A DNA stretch of 64,000 bases from the NCBI GenBank assembly GCA_027574665.1, contig CM050653.1:10376664-10440663 (forward strand), read 5' to 3'. Position numbers and translations under genes: made by a program. This DNA is from Rhynochetos jubatus. Lineage: Eukaryota > Chordata > Aves > Eurypygiformes > Rhynochetidae. Under the pieces are notes generated by a model that made no database searches, was not told the origin of the DNA, and saw only the letters and a program-made list of their open reading frames with translations. Positions 13,448 through 26,459 of this stretch are shown piece after piece; within the stretch, counting starts at the first letter, position 1, and each line of letters opens with the position of its first letter.

Positions 13448-16400
13448 TTTGAGTGTGGTCAGCAGAACACCTTTTATTTTAAAATACTTTTTGAACCTAA
13501 ATTTTACCTAAAGTAATTTTAATTAGATTGTTTAGTCAGAAGTTAGAGAAAACCAGAATGAATATTGCTATCCCAAACCCAAACCTTTCTGATAAACCAA
13601 AAGGGGCAGGTATTTTGAAATGGTAAAACACATGAATTCGTTAACTACCTGTGCTTATTCAGACCACTGGCTACTGCTGGATGACCTAGCAGACGCTCTG
13701 AATGCTTATGACCCTACCATCCTTTGGAAGCTGAAACCTCCATGTAGACTTAGGATAGGATTTTCAAAGGACTGAAGCCCTAACTGCATTTAGGATCTTT
13801 TCCATACACCCTAATCCTAATTGCTTGATGGGACATTTCCCTGGTTACTCTACCGTCACTATTTTTAAAATATAAAGGCAGCAGAGTTTGGGTTCACCTA
13901 ATAGAACTCAGAATATGGCATCTGGTCACAAAGATTTTGCACTCAAAAGTGACTGATGCTTCTGATTTGTCATTGATCAAAGTGCAATTTATCTTCCTTG
14001 GGGAAATAAGAATGACACAGTATTTTTCAACAGGTGTGACTCACTGTTCGCTTCCAATGAACTTTTAGAAGTGAAAATATCATCAGATTTGGCAACGGGT
14101 GTACTGGCTTTCCTACAAATGCTATTCTTACAGTGCTAGTGACTCGCACTTGCATCGGATCACACTGAACGACCATGCCATGAGGCTCTCTGTATCCCAA
14201 GGGATGCTGTAGCTCCTCGGCAGCCCATATATTACTTGATGTCAGACAGCACCGTCTCCAATGGCAGCAGCATCCATCAGCTGCCATGAGCTAGGAAAGA
14301 AAGCAGCTGTTTCCAAAGCTTTTTGAAATGATGTGTAATACACTCAAGCTAACCACCCTTCCTGTCCCCTGGGATGTATTATAAATATTATGAATTTGTA
14401 TTATTAATACTGTATGAGTGTTAGAATATTTATTGTTAGTGTGGGGCCTTAACATTTGTACAACTCAAGTGTGTCTAGGGAGTCTCACGCTAAGTGCTGA
14501 TTTGCAACTGCTTCTAGAGAAGTGTAAATATCACAGGACAAGACTGCACAACAGTTTGAGAAAAAGTAAAAAATGTCGCATTACCCTACAGGGCTGACGG
14601 TGGAGAGTATGCAGATTTATGACAGGAAGCCAAGTGTGAATTCTGACAGGGCATTAGGCAGCCAGTCTAGCAAAAGTGTAATAAGATTGTTAACGAACAA
14701 GAGATCAATAGCCTTTTAATTTCTCCACCTGAAGTACTGCAAAATGCTCCCTGTAACACGAGGTTTTCCAGGGAAGGATGTCAACTACTCACTAATCAAA
14801 GCTACTTTCTGCAGCAGTGGTGAGCCCCACAAATCACCCTTTAAGAAACTGTTCCTGCTTTACTTGCGAATCAAATTGCACTCGCAGTCTGATGTGGGAT
14901 TGCTGTAATAGGAGAAAGCAACAAGGGGGGACACCTACTGATATATTACTTTTCTATTTTATTAGCAGGAACTGTGCTAAAGCCAATTAAATTTCATAGA
15001 ACAGAGAACAGTTGTGCTCTTCTGGAGAATCCTGTGAAGGTTTAAAGCTAAAATTGAGAGTCTCCAACAGAAACTGTTAATTATAATTGCTGTTAATAAA
15101 GGAGGAGCACAAATGAAACCAGAATTTGAAACTATTGCTGCTGATGTAGCAGATCTTTTAATAAAGCTTTGTTTATAAAAACCGCTCTCAATATTCAAGC
15201 AACACCAAAACTGCTCATCACAAGCAAGTTTATTTTTTTGATTTTCAGTGCACAGAATGCCTAATGTTTTTATTTAAATGACAAATTTTCACTCAAAACT
15301 TAGTATTTCATATCTCCATCTAACATGTGCATTAACGGGGTGGAAATGGCCATTGAAATGCATTTTTCTCACCTTGATGCAAAGCACAGTCTGTTCTGCT
15401 GGCCCCTTCATAATTATTTCTGAAACAGGTACACTTTCAATTGTTCACAGTTTTAAGTGTTCAAGAAACTGATCCACCATAAGGAAAGTTTAACATCAAT
15501 TGCTGAATACATAGAAATACTTTCTGTATTTGTGATTTCCTTTAGAAATAACAAGCTTTTTGGTTTTATTTTTAATTTAAAAAGTCTTTATTCTGTTTTA
15601 AGAATTCCACCCCACCCCACCCCCCAAACAATGAAGCATTGAATTGTCAATTTTTAAAAGGCATTCTTCAGAAAACGTGATAAGGTGTTACTCCAGGAAA
15701 GAACAGCCATCCCTGTAAACCTGCAAGTGTTTCATGGCTGAAAATATGTACAGAAGAAGGAAAACCCAGACTACCCTGCTATGTAATCACCAAGCTGTGC
15801 AAAATTCTTGTTTCTGACCTCAGCGAGACCCAGCTTTTCAGATTTTGGGAGCTGCCGCCCACCTTCTCCCACATACTGAGTCATCACTTCAAACAAACTT
15901 TCCTTTAGTTTCAAAAGTCAGTCCAGAAAACCCTCTCATTCTAAAAATTCTGCGGGAATCTGCATCTACAACCATCACAGACTCCTGCTCTCCCCACTTT
16001 TTTCCCAGTTTGATCTGATCACTTGGGATCACCAGGTATCTTTCTAACCTCTGACACAAGTTCTATGACCTTACACTGGAGCCTCTCAACCCAGACCTTG
16101 CAACCACATCAGTGTCCTCTCTTTGGATTTGGGCCACCTAGACCTGCGCCACCCTACGTTGCCTTGGCTTCCCATCTCTTCCCTCTGCAGACACTTTTTG
16201 CTTCCTTCATATATATTTATATGTTTATATATGTATACATATATGAAGAAATAAAAATAGATATCTTCAAAAATCTGATTTTACCTTCCCCACCCCCCGT
16301 GGAAAACGATATTCATACCATTAAAAGCGTCCAGGACAACATTCTGATGCAACTCCCAGTTCAAGCCTGATGATGAGAATGGTGTTGTGTAGAGGTGTAG

Positions 16401-18319
16401 CTTCCCCTTTCTGCTCTGTCATCATCAAATTTCCCCTACACAAAGTGTTCATACTGTAGTAGCCTGAGTGTAGTAGCAGTATGAGCTACCCAGCTGCCAG
16501 CTTCTGGGAGATCATGTGCAACAACCCACTTTAAAAATGGGTTCTGTTTATTCATGCATTTGGTACTTTAAAGCTGCGATAGATAATTTAATACAAAAAT
16601 ATAAAATCAATAATGGTTTAGTTCCAACTATAAAGCAAGTCAAGCACAGATCAATTTTCATAACATTCTTATAATCATTTAAACACCAACTGACGCCTGA
16701 AAACTCAGAAAAACATTTTGCTGGTTTCTGACTTTCAGAAATAGATGAATTCTGAGAGATAAGGATTCTGTACTTAGTAAAATAAAGCCTTCACTCTAGA
16801 GCCCTCTTCCTCCTCCAACACTGCTCTATTACGATGGTAGAAGAAGCACTGGATTAGGACTTCACAAAGAACTACTGGACTCCGGAATGTCACGCAAGAT
16901 TAGCAAATTTCAGTCTCAGAATCTTTCATAGAGCTATGGTACTAAAGTTAGGTAATCTCAAAAATGCAGGATTAGGTGGACTATATAAACCTTGCCAATT
17001 AGTATAGCCGATGCTATGGAAATGGCAATATGGGTCAGCCTTTTCAAGCGCTACCAAGCCTGCATAACTGTAGGCCTTGCATTGTTGGGTTTGAATCAAT
17101 AAAATGGAGAAATCTGGGCTACTTTCTGGACAAATTGGACCTGTCTTCACAGAGTTCTCAGTCTGTTCTTGTGAAAGAAATAACTGCAGTACTAAATACG
17201 TATACAGACCATCACACTTGATAAAGCCTAGTATAATGTCAAGTCCAGTCAGCTCCAGCGTGGACCACCTGTGTCTCCAAAACAAGTCAACCTCTAACCT
17301 GCTGTACCTGCTGTTCCTAAACTAGACCCCAGGACTTCTAAGCCCTGTGACATCCCTGTGCCCTTCTAGGCTTGGAGCATTTCTCATGTAACCATTCACG
17401 CAACCAGCCCAATCTAGTCTGTGGAACCAGAAGTCAGGACAAGACAATCTGTGAATGAGGCTACCCAGAGCTAGCTTGCCCCTTTCTTCCAAAGGAAAGG
17501 CAGACTTTTGCACCTCTGAGCTAGGTAGCTTTGACTTACAACTTTACACTGAAGCTCAATGGAATGGGACCTCCAGGCAGCCAGTGCCTTGTGAGGAAAG
17601 GGGCCAACTTTTCTCCTAGGCCAGCAGAGATACTAAAACGTTCTCATTTTTCAAGCCTAATTTCTACGACAGCACAAAATACTAACCCTGACTGCAATAA
17701 CTACTCATTGTGTCATGAAAACCCAGCAATGGCAAACGTAAGATTTATTGGAAAGGGTGTTTTTCAGTGCCTTACTGAGTCAAACCAGCCCTGACACTCA
17801 CCTCTGGACACGTGGGAAAGTCTCTTATGCGCTGACTGCCCTGTGAGAGACAGGTCTCCTGCTCTTCCCCAGCATCTCTCCTTTTCTAGCCTTGGGATGT
17901 AGGCTCCTATTTGCAGTCCCTGACTCCTGCATTCTTCACAGAAAGGCTTTCTGAGGCTCGGTGTCCTCAGTTCTGCCAAGGGAAATGGAAATAGCCTTCT
18001 TCCTTGGAGATATCAGAGCCAAGAGGAAGCCCTAAGGCTTGCAATTCGGCTCTTTTTAGTAAAGCATTCAACACAGCACATGTAGCCTGCAAACAAACTA
18101 GTTAATTCTATCTTTGTTACAGTGAGGCAAACTTCAGATCCTTTCTTTAGGACAGTATTCCAATTTTGAGCTAAGATAATAAAGGATTAGTTATCCGAGA
18201 AGTTGCTATTCAGTTTTGGATAAACTTGGATAAATGACAGCTAACTCAAGTCAACAACTGAATCAGCCATTATGACATGCAATTAATCAGACATTCTGAT
18301 AAAGAGTCTTCCATTTCAG

Positions 18320-18490
18320 TCCAACCTGACAAGCTCAGGTCAAGGAAAGGAAAGCTTTGGCATTAAAGAAGTCTTTGCTGGAAACCAGCATTCCCCCATG
18401 GAGGAGTATAAGCCGCGTGAAACGGAGCAGTCTACGCTCCTCTTCTCCCACGGCTTCCTGAAGCTTTGTGTGCGACTCCCCACACTTTAA
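18320..18490 (+). other. CpG-dense open patch, possible exon or conserved element
   Basis: A 3' splice-like site (TTCCATTTCAG, ending at 18319) precedes a frame that stays open to TAA at 18488-18490. The frame holds an internal ATG at 18398 that gives a 30-residue tail. Between 18411 and 18475 there are at least five CpGs, which is unusual for this window and would fit purifying selection. The opposite strand is also open here, so the reading frame alone decides nothing. The peptide matches no family I recognise. It may be a terminal exon, a conserved non-coding element or chance. Confidence 0.15.
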
Positions 18491-20661
18491 TTAAAAAATT
18501 GGCAAAGCTCCCAATACCCTCAAAGCCATGATATTCATCTTTCCCTAGTAAACTGTGTTTTGGTTTAATTTAGGGACTGAAACACAATCGACACCAGTAG
18601 TCAATTCTCCATTGCTTTTTTTTTTTTAATTTTTGCTCTTATTTAAGATTAAAAACTAGAACACCATTTTCAACTGAGAATTTCAGTAGAGAAATGTTAC
18701 TCCTGCAGCAATATCTAGTGATGTAGATGTTTCTATGCATAGGCTTGTATTTATAGGGCAAAAATTAAGCCTTAATACTACACAGGTGTCCTAAAGAGGC
18801 ACCTCAGCAAATTATTTTGTTAGTGCTGATAATTACCAAGTTCTTAATATTAACACAAGAAATTGTGTGGGATTGTGTGAAAGCATTTTTAGGATCTGTT
18901 CTGCTTATCTTCATAATAAACTTGACTTTTACAGATTTCCTGTCATCTACAAGATCTCAAAGTCGCTCACACACTTAAACTAATATGCAAACCAGAGAGA
19001 CAAACACTAATTCCTCACTGAAAGCATTGTTTTAACGACACACAACACTAACTATGAAATCACCTTGTTCTCTCATACCTCTTTATGCAAAAGGTAATAA
19101 ACCACTAATGAACAGAAAAAGACGAGTTTAGAGCACAAGGCAAGCATTTAAGAAAGTCTGTTGAAAAATGTGAAATAAATTGAGACATCAACATCACCAA
19201 AAATAATAGAATCAAGTCATTGATGCCTTACCCGAAATTACATCCCCTTCTAAGAGTCACATTCTTCTGACTTGAACAGAAAATAGATGGAACTTCAACC
19301 TTTTGTGGGATGCACATGGAGGCTAAATTCTCCCACTGAGGCTGGGATACCCCAACATATGCCTATCATGAGTAGCACTTGGAAGAAGAGTGGCAGCCCT
19401 ATAGACCTTTCTAAAGTAGAGACAGCTGTGGCCAGAGAGGGTGAACTGAAGCAAAGCCTGGGTTGGCAGAAGGATATGGCTTACTTTACTTTTTCAAAGA
19501 TCAAAATAGGGGTTGACCTTCCTGGTGTTTATGAACAAAGGACAGTCCAGGACACAGATTTGTATCTGCAACCTTGTTCCTCACAGTGTGTAGGTTGTAG
19601 TTTCCCAGACCCAGAGCTTCCAGTTTGTACCTTGCTTGTTCCATGCTTTTAGAATTATTTCTGAACTAAATAATTATTTTCTCTAAATTTAAACAGATCT
19701 GCAGTCTTTATTGTAAGTGAATTTAGATTTTTTTTTTTTTTTTAGTAGAATCATCAGCTTCACAGAGGGTATTTGCTACAGCAAGCTAGATGATTTGTGG
19801 TAACACTTGCATGTTTTCAAGCATTTACATTTTGAAATAATTATTTAGAAATATGTTTTGTTCTTTATCAGCTTTCTTATTTTCAATTACATTCAACAAT
19901 ATTAAAATTAGAGTTTTTCAATGTTTCTTGTAGTGTTGCAAATTTCAAATTTTGGAAAAGAAAGAAAAAGGAAACACAAAACGTTTAAGCGTATTAAATC
20001 CATATCAATCATATTGATGCTATTTGATTAATGCCACAATCATTCTCATTACATCTATGTTTCACTTAAGGTGCACGGCACAGAATTTAAACATTTAAAT
20101 GCAGAGCCAATATTGTCACATAATTTCACCTTCTGAGCATCAGTATGACATTTTTCACCTCTAAATAGTAAAAATTAATCCAGGAGAAATCTGCTTATAA
20201 ATAAGCATGAATCTCTGGAAGCGCTGAATGCTGAGCTACTCCTGCAGGCAGTGGCTATGTTTGCATTCACAATAGCAGGGGCCTGACCCAGACCCCTGAG
20301 GATGGTAATTCCCTGAGTACACAAAACCAAACAGAAGAAGGAGAGTTGGTGACTGGAATCAAGCTCCGTGTCAGGGGTTGTCTTAGGAAACTATATTTTC
20401 CACTTCCTTACCCTCTTTTGGGGTGTTCAAGCCACACCTCACTTTTCTTGTTCCTTTTAACTCCCTCCTGAATTGTGTTTCAGTATCAGAAATATTTTGC
20501 TTGGTTTATTACAAAATCAGTTGTCTTTTACTCTCCCACAGCTACAAAATCCACATTTGACCTTCACATTGAATTTCAGTATAGCATTGCTTCATTTTTC
20601 ACACATAATCTGATTTCATTATACAGGTCAGAATTACTCACAATGAAAAGTTGAACTAATA

Positions 20662-20688
20662 ACAAGAGGCACCATTGATGCCTCTTGT
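20662..20688. repeat. Perfect hairpin, 10-bp arms
   Basis: ACAAGAGGCA (20662-20671) and TGCCTCTTGT (20679-20688) are exact complements around a 7-base loop CCATTGA. Flanking bases do not extend the stem. The stem is GC-containing and would be stable, but it is shorter than a usual miRNA precursor. Confidence 0.6.
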
Positions 20689-20778
20689 CTCCTCATTAAA
20701 GGACTAGACTTTAGTTTCTTATAAACTGAACCACAACCAAATACACGTGTTGAATCATCATAGATTTAAGCTTTTTAA

Positions 20779-20803
20779 CCCCCCCCCCCCCCTTTTTTTT
20801 TTT
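20779..20803. repeat. Adjacent poly(C) and poly(T) tracts
   Basis: Fourteen C bases (20779-20792) run straight into eleven T bases, followed by a pyrimidine-rich tail. The result is a long polypyrimidine strand that may be unstable or prone to sequencing error. On the minus strand it is a polypurine run. Confidence 0.85.
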
Positions 20804-23800
20804 CTTTTCTCTTTGTATTCTTATTTTCCGAATAGAAAGCAACCATGTTGGTTTATTTAGTTTTATTTAGATTGGAAAGACTATCATTAATCTCTTTTGG
20901 TAAGATGTTCCTCTCACAATACAACAGCAGCAGCACATTTTTTAATGCACAGCTCTGCACGAAAACAGAACACAAATCCCCAGCTCTCCACCCACTGTGC
21001 GGCGGAATCTGTGGGTGACAAAGCGCAGTCAGAAAAGCACATTTGCAGTCTGTAACAAAACAAATGTTATGATGGAGAAGAGAGGAAAAAGGAAACAATT
21101 TTTAGAAAGGGTTTAAACCATCATTTACCCTAGCAGGAGGATGTGACTGACTTGTCACTTGGAGGCTTTATTGATTAATAAGATTTGAGGATACAGCATA
21201 GTAAGAAAAGTTTTCTTTTTAATTTTTTTTATAAAAATAACTTCAAAAGATGGTACACAGCTATTCAAAGTTGCTCATACTTACTTTGGGATTGAAATGA
21301 AGCCTTTGAGCATCAGGAATCCATTCCAGAGGGAATGAATGATGCATTTTGATTTTTAGACTTGCTGTTGTACTTTTAACACATCTTTTGGCAACAATTC
21401 AAGTTCTTATTAGTTTCAAGTTGGAATGACTTGCTTATCTGTGGTTGAACAGACCAAAGCCAAGGAGCCAGTGTTCCTATATGCGACTGTGGGAAATGGG
21501 ATGCTTACTGTTCTGAAAATACAAAACAAGGATCCAGACCTGCAGCAAAGTCAGACTGACATTGCAAAGGCAGTCGCATGATCAGAGGTTACATATATTC
21601 AAAATATATGGGCTTTTATTACCCTGAAAGTAAAAAATGATTGCAAATGTGTCTAAATTGTAAATTATTTTCACATGAAAATCCTGACCTTTATTGGATC
21701 CAATCAGCGTATATTTGTGTCTGAGAGAAGGTTTCATTAGCAAATCTAGTACCTCAGTCTCTAACAAATAGTTCTAGAAGAAAACAAATGAATTGGTGTA
21801 GAAGAAAATAGTGTAGTTTAGTTCTATACTAGTTGAATCAAGTGTTTTCACAAGTGCATTTAGGAAAATCTAACTCTAATGTGACTGCATTCACCCAAGC
21901 TAGGCTAGAGAGTTACACGGAAAACTGAAGCAAGAGAAAGCTAAGACCAAAAGAGTTTTTATTTCTTCCAGCTATTTTCGGTTTCACTTATTATTTCTTT
22001 TATGTCACATACCAGAAAGGATTTTTTTTTCCCCACAACACTTTCATTAAAAAATAAATAAATAAAAAACCCCACAAGAGTAATTCAAAGCTCAGACAAA
22101 AAAAGATAAAGGATGCCAGATATCAGGAATGAAAGAATTTTTTTTCTTATAGGCTGGCTAGAATAAAATGCCATGCCCGACATTTGAAGTACAATTTTTA
22201 AAGTATACATAGAATTTAAATTGGCAACAGTAGGACCAACTGGAGGCCTAAGAAAAAAAGATCTTTTTTCTGGGTCTGTGGCATTTCTAAGTTTACTTTT
22301 TCTAAAGAATGTGGATCAGAAATTAAACCACAATAATGAAGCTGCATTTTCCACCCATTTCATTTAAAGTCACTGACCTAGACCTATTGTGTGCACCAAG
22401 GACACAGCCACCATGCAGCTAACCTGTGGGCATGAGCAGGCCAGTAACAGAGCTGGGAAGTGAAGGGAAGTCCCTGTGCCTCAAAAGAATATTGCATTCA
22501 TTAGGCAGGAGAGCATTTCCAATGCTTCCAGTGTCGCACAGAAAATGGAGGCAACCAGAACATCTAAAAAGTTTGAAGACTCCCTCTGTTTTGAAATAAA
22601 GAAATGGAAAAAATAACAAAAACCTGTCAAAGAATAGCTAATGACGTGCAGAATTTTCTTTGTATTAAAGTGACACAAACCCATCATGATGGCTCTGTCT
22701 CTCTGCTATGTCATATCACTTGCAAAACCTGATCATTTTATACAGAAGCTGATATTTTGCATGTAAAGTTTAAAAGTCTCTTTACAACATCTTATTAAGG
22801 GTTTGCACTAATTTTTAAACAATAATATTTGCAAGTGCCACAAGAAAGGGGCTTCTAAACATCGGAATCACTGAAGCAGTACATGTGTAGTAGCAAGACT
22901 GTGCATTGTGCTAGGGACATTACAAGGGCCATTATTTGTAAAAGCCCCCTATGGCCAGAATTCAAATTTCAGCTACTGGTCAGCATTGAGTCTTTAGGGA
23001 AACATCAGGAGCAGCAGAGTTAAATAGAGGTTTTTAAAAGCCTGGGATTTGGGTTATGCCCTAATTATGAAGTTTGGATTTGTTTCTGTGTCTAACTGTG
23101 AAAACGAAGCCCCATGCAGGCTTTACTATTACGATCCCTACCAGCAGCAGAATGAGCAATCCGCACATTGGCTGTGACTTTGCAAGTGTTGCATCACTTC
23201 ATAAAGATCCCTGTCATTTCTCAAAAGATAGAAGAGCATCCTACAAGAAACCTTCACTGCTCTAATTCAGGTTTTTTCTCCTCTGGAATTTATGTATTCC
23301 TGTATACAGACATGCTTTAGGTGAAAATACACATTCAAGACTGGTTACTGATTGCACCTCACATCGCCTTTTCCATAAAGGATGCTGACCTGCAACATCT
23401 GTACGTTCACCACGGTGCAGCAGTTTTAAAAACATCAAATCTAAATTATATCTTCACTTTTCCCCTTCTGCACTTGTTTCCTATCAAATTAGGTAAAAGC
23501 TTTGGTTTCAACTGTACTTAGTGTTGCCTGGGAATATGGTATTTAAGACTGTCCTGGAAAAAACAAACATACAAACTCAACCAATCTTGCATCTCCCTAT
23601 CCCTACCATTCTTATCCCCCACACACCTGGGGATCATTGTTTCAAAATCATTCATCGGTTCAAAAATAATTGTCTGTGCTGGAAATGCTGGTGAGCAGCA
23701 CAGGATGTAGGACCGTTCCTGTTAAATATTTTCATAAGCCCTCTCATTTGTGGGGTTCATTTTACTCATTTGGATATTTTGGCTGTTGTGCTATTACATG

Positions 23801-26459
23801 GCTGTTAATACATTAAGTAAATTGCTGTTGTGCGTTAAAGCAACCAAATTTGGCTATTTGAATGTTAAAATAACTAGCAGTTTCTGTTTATTTCATAGCT
23901 GATTAGAAATCTGCCTTTTGCACTGAAGCAGTATTTACAGGGTATTCATGTAGCAGACACACAGTGTAATCTTCTTTCTCTGCAGCTGACAGCACACAGA
24001 GATGTTCAATGTAAAACTCAATGATGTACAAAGAATTTGACTGCTATGAGATAACCGGTCCTTTTCTTAACCCTCTCCTGATGGATTGTGGGAGGCAGAA
24101 AAAATAAGGATCTGCTACCAGGCTGATAAGTCATTTCTGTTCTCTAAAATAGGAAAGCAGGGCCGTATTAAAGGTGAAACCATTTACAAATGTAGTCCTG
24201 TAGAGAAGGAGATGGACAAAAGGTTGTATGTGATGTTTGAGTACCTATTAAAAGAAGCAGGAACACAAAACCTGAGCAGATCAAAATATATGTTTGCATA
24301 TGCCTATTAATTCTGAGACAAACTTTTGAAGAATGCTAGCCAATATATTCCAACATGAGTAACAGAAACTGGGCTAAGTTCACCATGAAGCACTTAAATA
24401 AATCACTTGATTTTCAGTGGATATTTGAAACTCAAATACAAAATGTAATTGCCTACCTTTAGGCATCAAATAATGAAACTGCTGACAAAATTACTAACTC
24501 CCAGCAGACATGAGTTCAAGGAAGCTGAGACTTCTACCAAATATTCATACGCAGGTAAGAAATCTTCCCCCCCCCCCCATATTTCTATAGGATGTCACAG
24601 ATGTTCCAAACTTTTACAATTAACACAATCAATGCATAGTCAATGCTACAGTTGCCATTCAGTAAATCCGATGGAAAGGTTTACCTTTACTTCCATGGCT
24701 ATCACCCCTGATCTTAATCCTTTTCTTTGCAGAGTTTGGTACAATACTGTCAATTCTCTCCCTTTAGATAAATGGGTAACACTGGCATGTGCTCATTTCT
24801 CTAGGATTTAATAGCATTAATGAGATGTTGTCTTCCCAGAAGACTTTATATATGTATTTACACACATGCATGCACACTCACGAGGATGTGTGCATGGGAA
24901 AACCCCAATATACGTTAAAAGATATTGAAACAGTTGTTGCTTAAAAACATCTAATCCACTGAAAAAGCCCTTGCAATATTTATTTCAATGTAATAAACCA
25001 ATGATAGAACAGGAACCTGATGGTGGGTGCTCCGTTTGGAGACCTGCCTCCAGGAATTATTGAAAAATGGTCCTGAACCTCTTTTCTGTAGTCTTACAGT
25101 GCGATGGAGGTGTTGAAAGCGCTGTAACAAACAATCACAGAAACTAGGGCAGGCCCTGTTTCTAGTAAAATGTAACAAAACTACTTAAAATATTTTTATA
25201 AGAATACTTTAATTATTTTGGTATCTATTGTGTTTCTGCATTTCTCTTATCTTCAGCTAAAAGTTTATCTAGCATATTTTTTATTCAGTCAAATCTAAGA
25301 CATCTTGCCTCACTGGTTCCTTTGCTGCTCTATGTCGCTAGCACTGAGGAGTCCTCTAAAAACTTATTTTTCAATGTAAATCTTATTAGAAAACACAGAA
25401 ACATTTCTCTGCCTTAGATTTTGAGAAGCCTGTTCTGACAAAACCTATGTATTTTAGATCTAACACTTTTTCTTAGGTGCTCTGATTAAAAAGGACAAAC
25501 TTCCTCGACACATTTTCTTCTCCACAGGAGCCAGGGTTTGTTTCAGTTTCAAACTTCACTTGAAGCATCAGACATCAAACCTTTGCCCTAGAAATTACAG
25601 GCTGCACCGGCAGTTTCGGAAGGACTTGCAGGAATTTTATTTGCATGGTTTTTATTTCTAGTGCTCTGTCTCTGCCTTGGTTCTGTCTCCAACTGAACCA
25701 AGCATTGCTGAGAGAATCTGTACGCCTCAATAAAGAAACTGGGGGGATTAAGACCTGAGACAACCTTTATTGGATCTTTAAAGCCATACAGGTTATTAGT
25801 TGAAACAAATCTCCCAACAGCCATCTTACACTTGTTTTTGAAATGCTTTAGATAGTCCTTTGCAATTCCGATTTCTCAGTTTTTAACATCACCTATATCT
25901 GTAAGGTAACTTGCAAGAAAGTGGAAAGAGACCAAAACCTTCCAGCAAATTGGATCACTGGGAAAAATCCCAAACCTCTTCCTTTTGCTTTTCATCAGGA
26001 AGGATAGTCCCCGTGGACCGACTTCCCTGTTGGAGAAACAAAAAGGCACTTTCGGCTGTAACTTGGTGCCCAGAAGCCAGGGAAGCCTCTTAGAAGCAGC
26101 AGGTTGGGGAGCCAGTCACCTTTTGGTGCCCACCCTGATGAACACGCCACACACTTAGAAGAAAGTTTAAATATTAAGATTACAGTGACAAGCGCTCGAA
26201 AAGTGGGAAACACCAGAATCCATCTAGCTCATGAATATGTATTTTGATACTGTCATTAATTACATGATCACAAATCACTTTTTCACCAAGTCCTCAGCTT
26301 TTCACTATTTAGCTTTTGCCCTGCACCTCGGGGACAAAGTGAGAGAAGGTAACCTGCATTATCCATGAAGTCAAAGTACTTACGGGAATGACTGCCATGA
26401 AGGAGCTAACCATGCTTTTGGTTTGCTCAGTTGTGGTTTGCTCAACCTTTCTGCAGCCT

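Larger units (their letters stand above)
12067..18319. other. Non-coding stretch, no gene recognised
   Basis: This is unique AT-rich DNA with a perfect AT dinucleotide microsatellite, a short 22-bp-period tandem repeat and a twin octamer site, each listed separately. A second AT-rich simple stretch lies at about 16205-16250, and a CCCCA-rich run lies near 15607-15627. Open frames such as 14027-14287 (-), 16023-16370 (+) and 16926-17285 (-) have no recognisable domain and no strong coding signature. No RNA gene was recognised. Confidence 0.55.
18491..26459. other. Long non-coding stretch, no gene recognised
   Basis: AT-rich unique DNA with homopolymer tracts: T12 near 18617-18628, T16 at 19728-19743, a C14-T11 block at 20779-20803 and C12 at 24567-24578. 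An AAAT-rich run lies near 22049-22070. The 121-codon frame at 19287-19652 (+) has no recognisable domain and no CpG enrichment, so I do not call it a gene. A splice-bordered 92-base open segment at 24463-24554 is noted in the findings. The block at about 23640-23990 is AT-rich and motif-dense, as conserved non-coding DNA often is. Confidence 0.55.

Noticed and set aside
16367..16430. Possible C/D-box small nucleolar RNA around TGATGATGA
   Set aside because: A C-box-like string is present, but I see no properly placed D box or terminal stem.
19287..19652. 121-codon + frame
   Set aside because: There are no recognisable motifs, no CpG enrichment and no clear splice borders. Frames of this length are expected by chance in 64 kb read in six frames.
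19728..19743. T16 run as a minus-strand retrocopy tail
   Set aside because: No AATAAA lies within about 35 bases on the appropriate side, so it is treated as a simple homopolymer.
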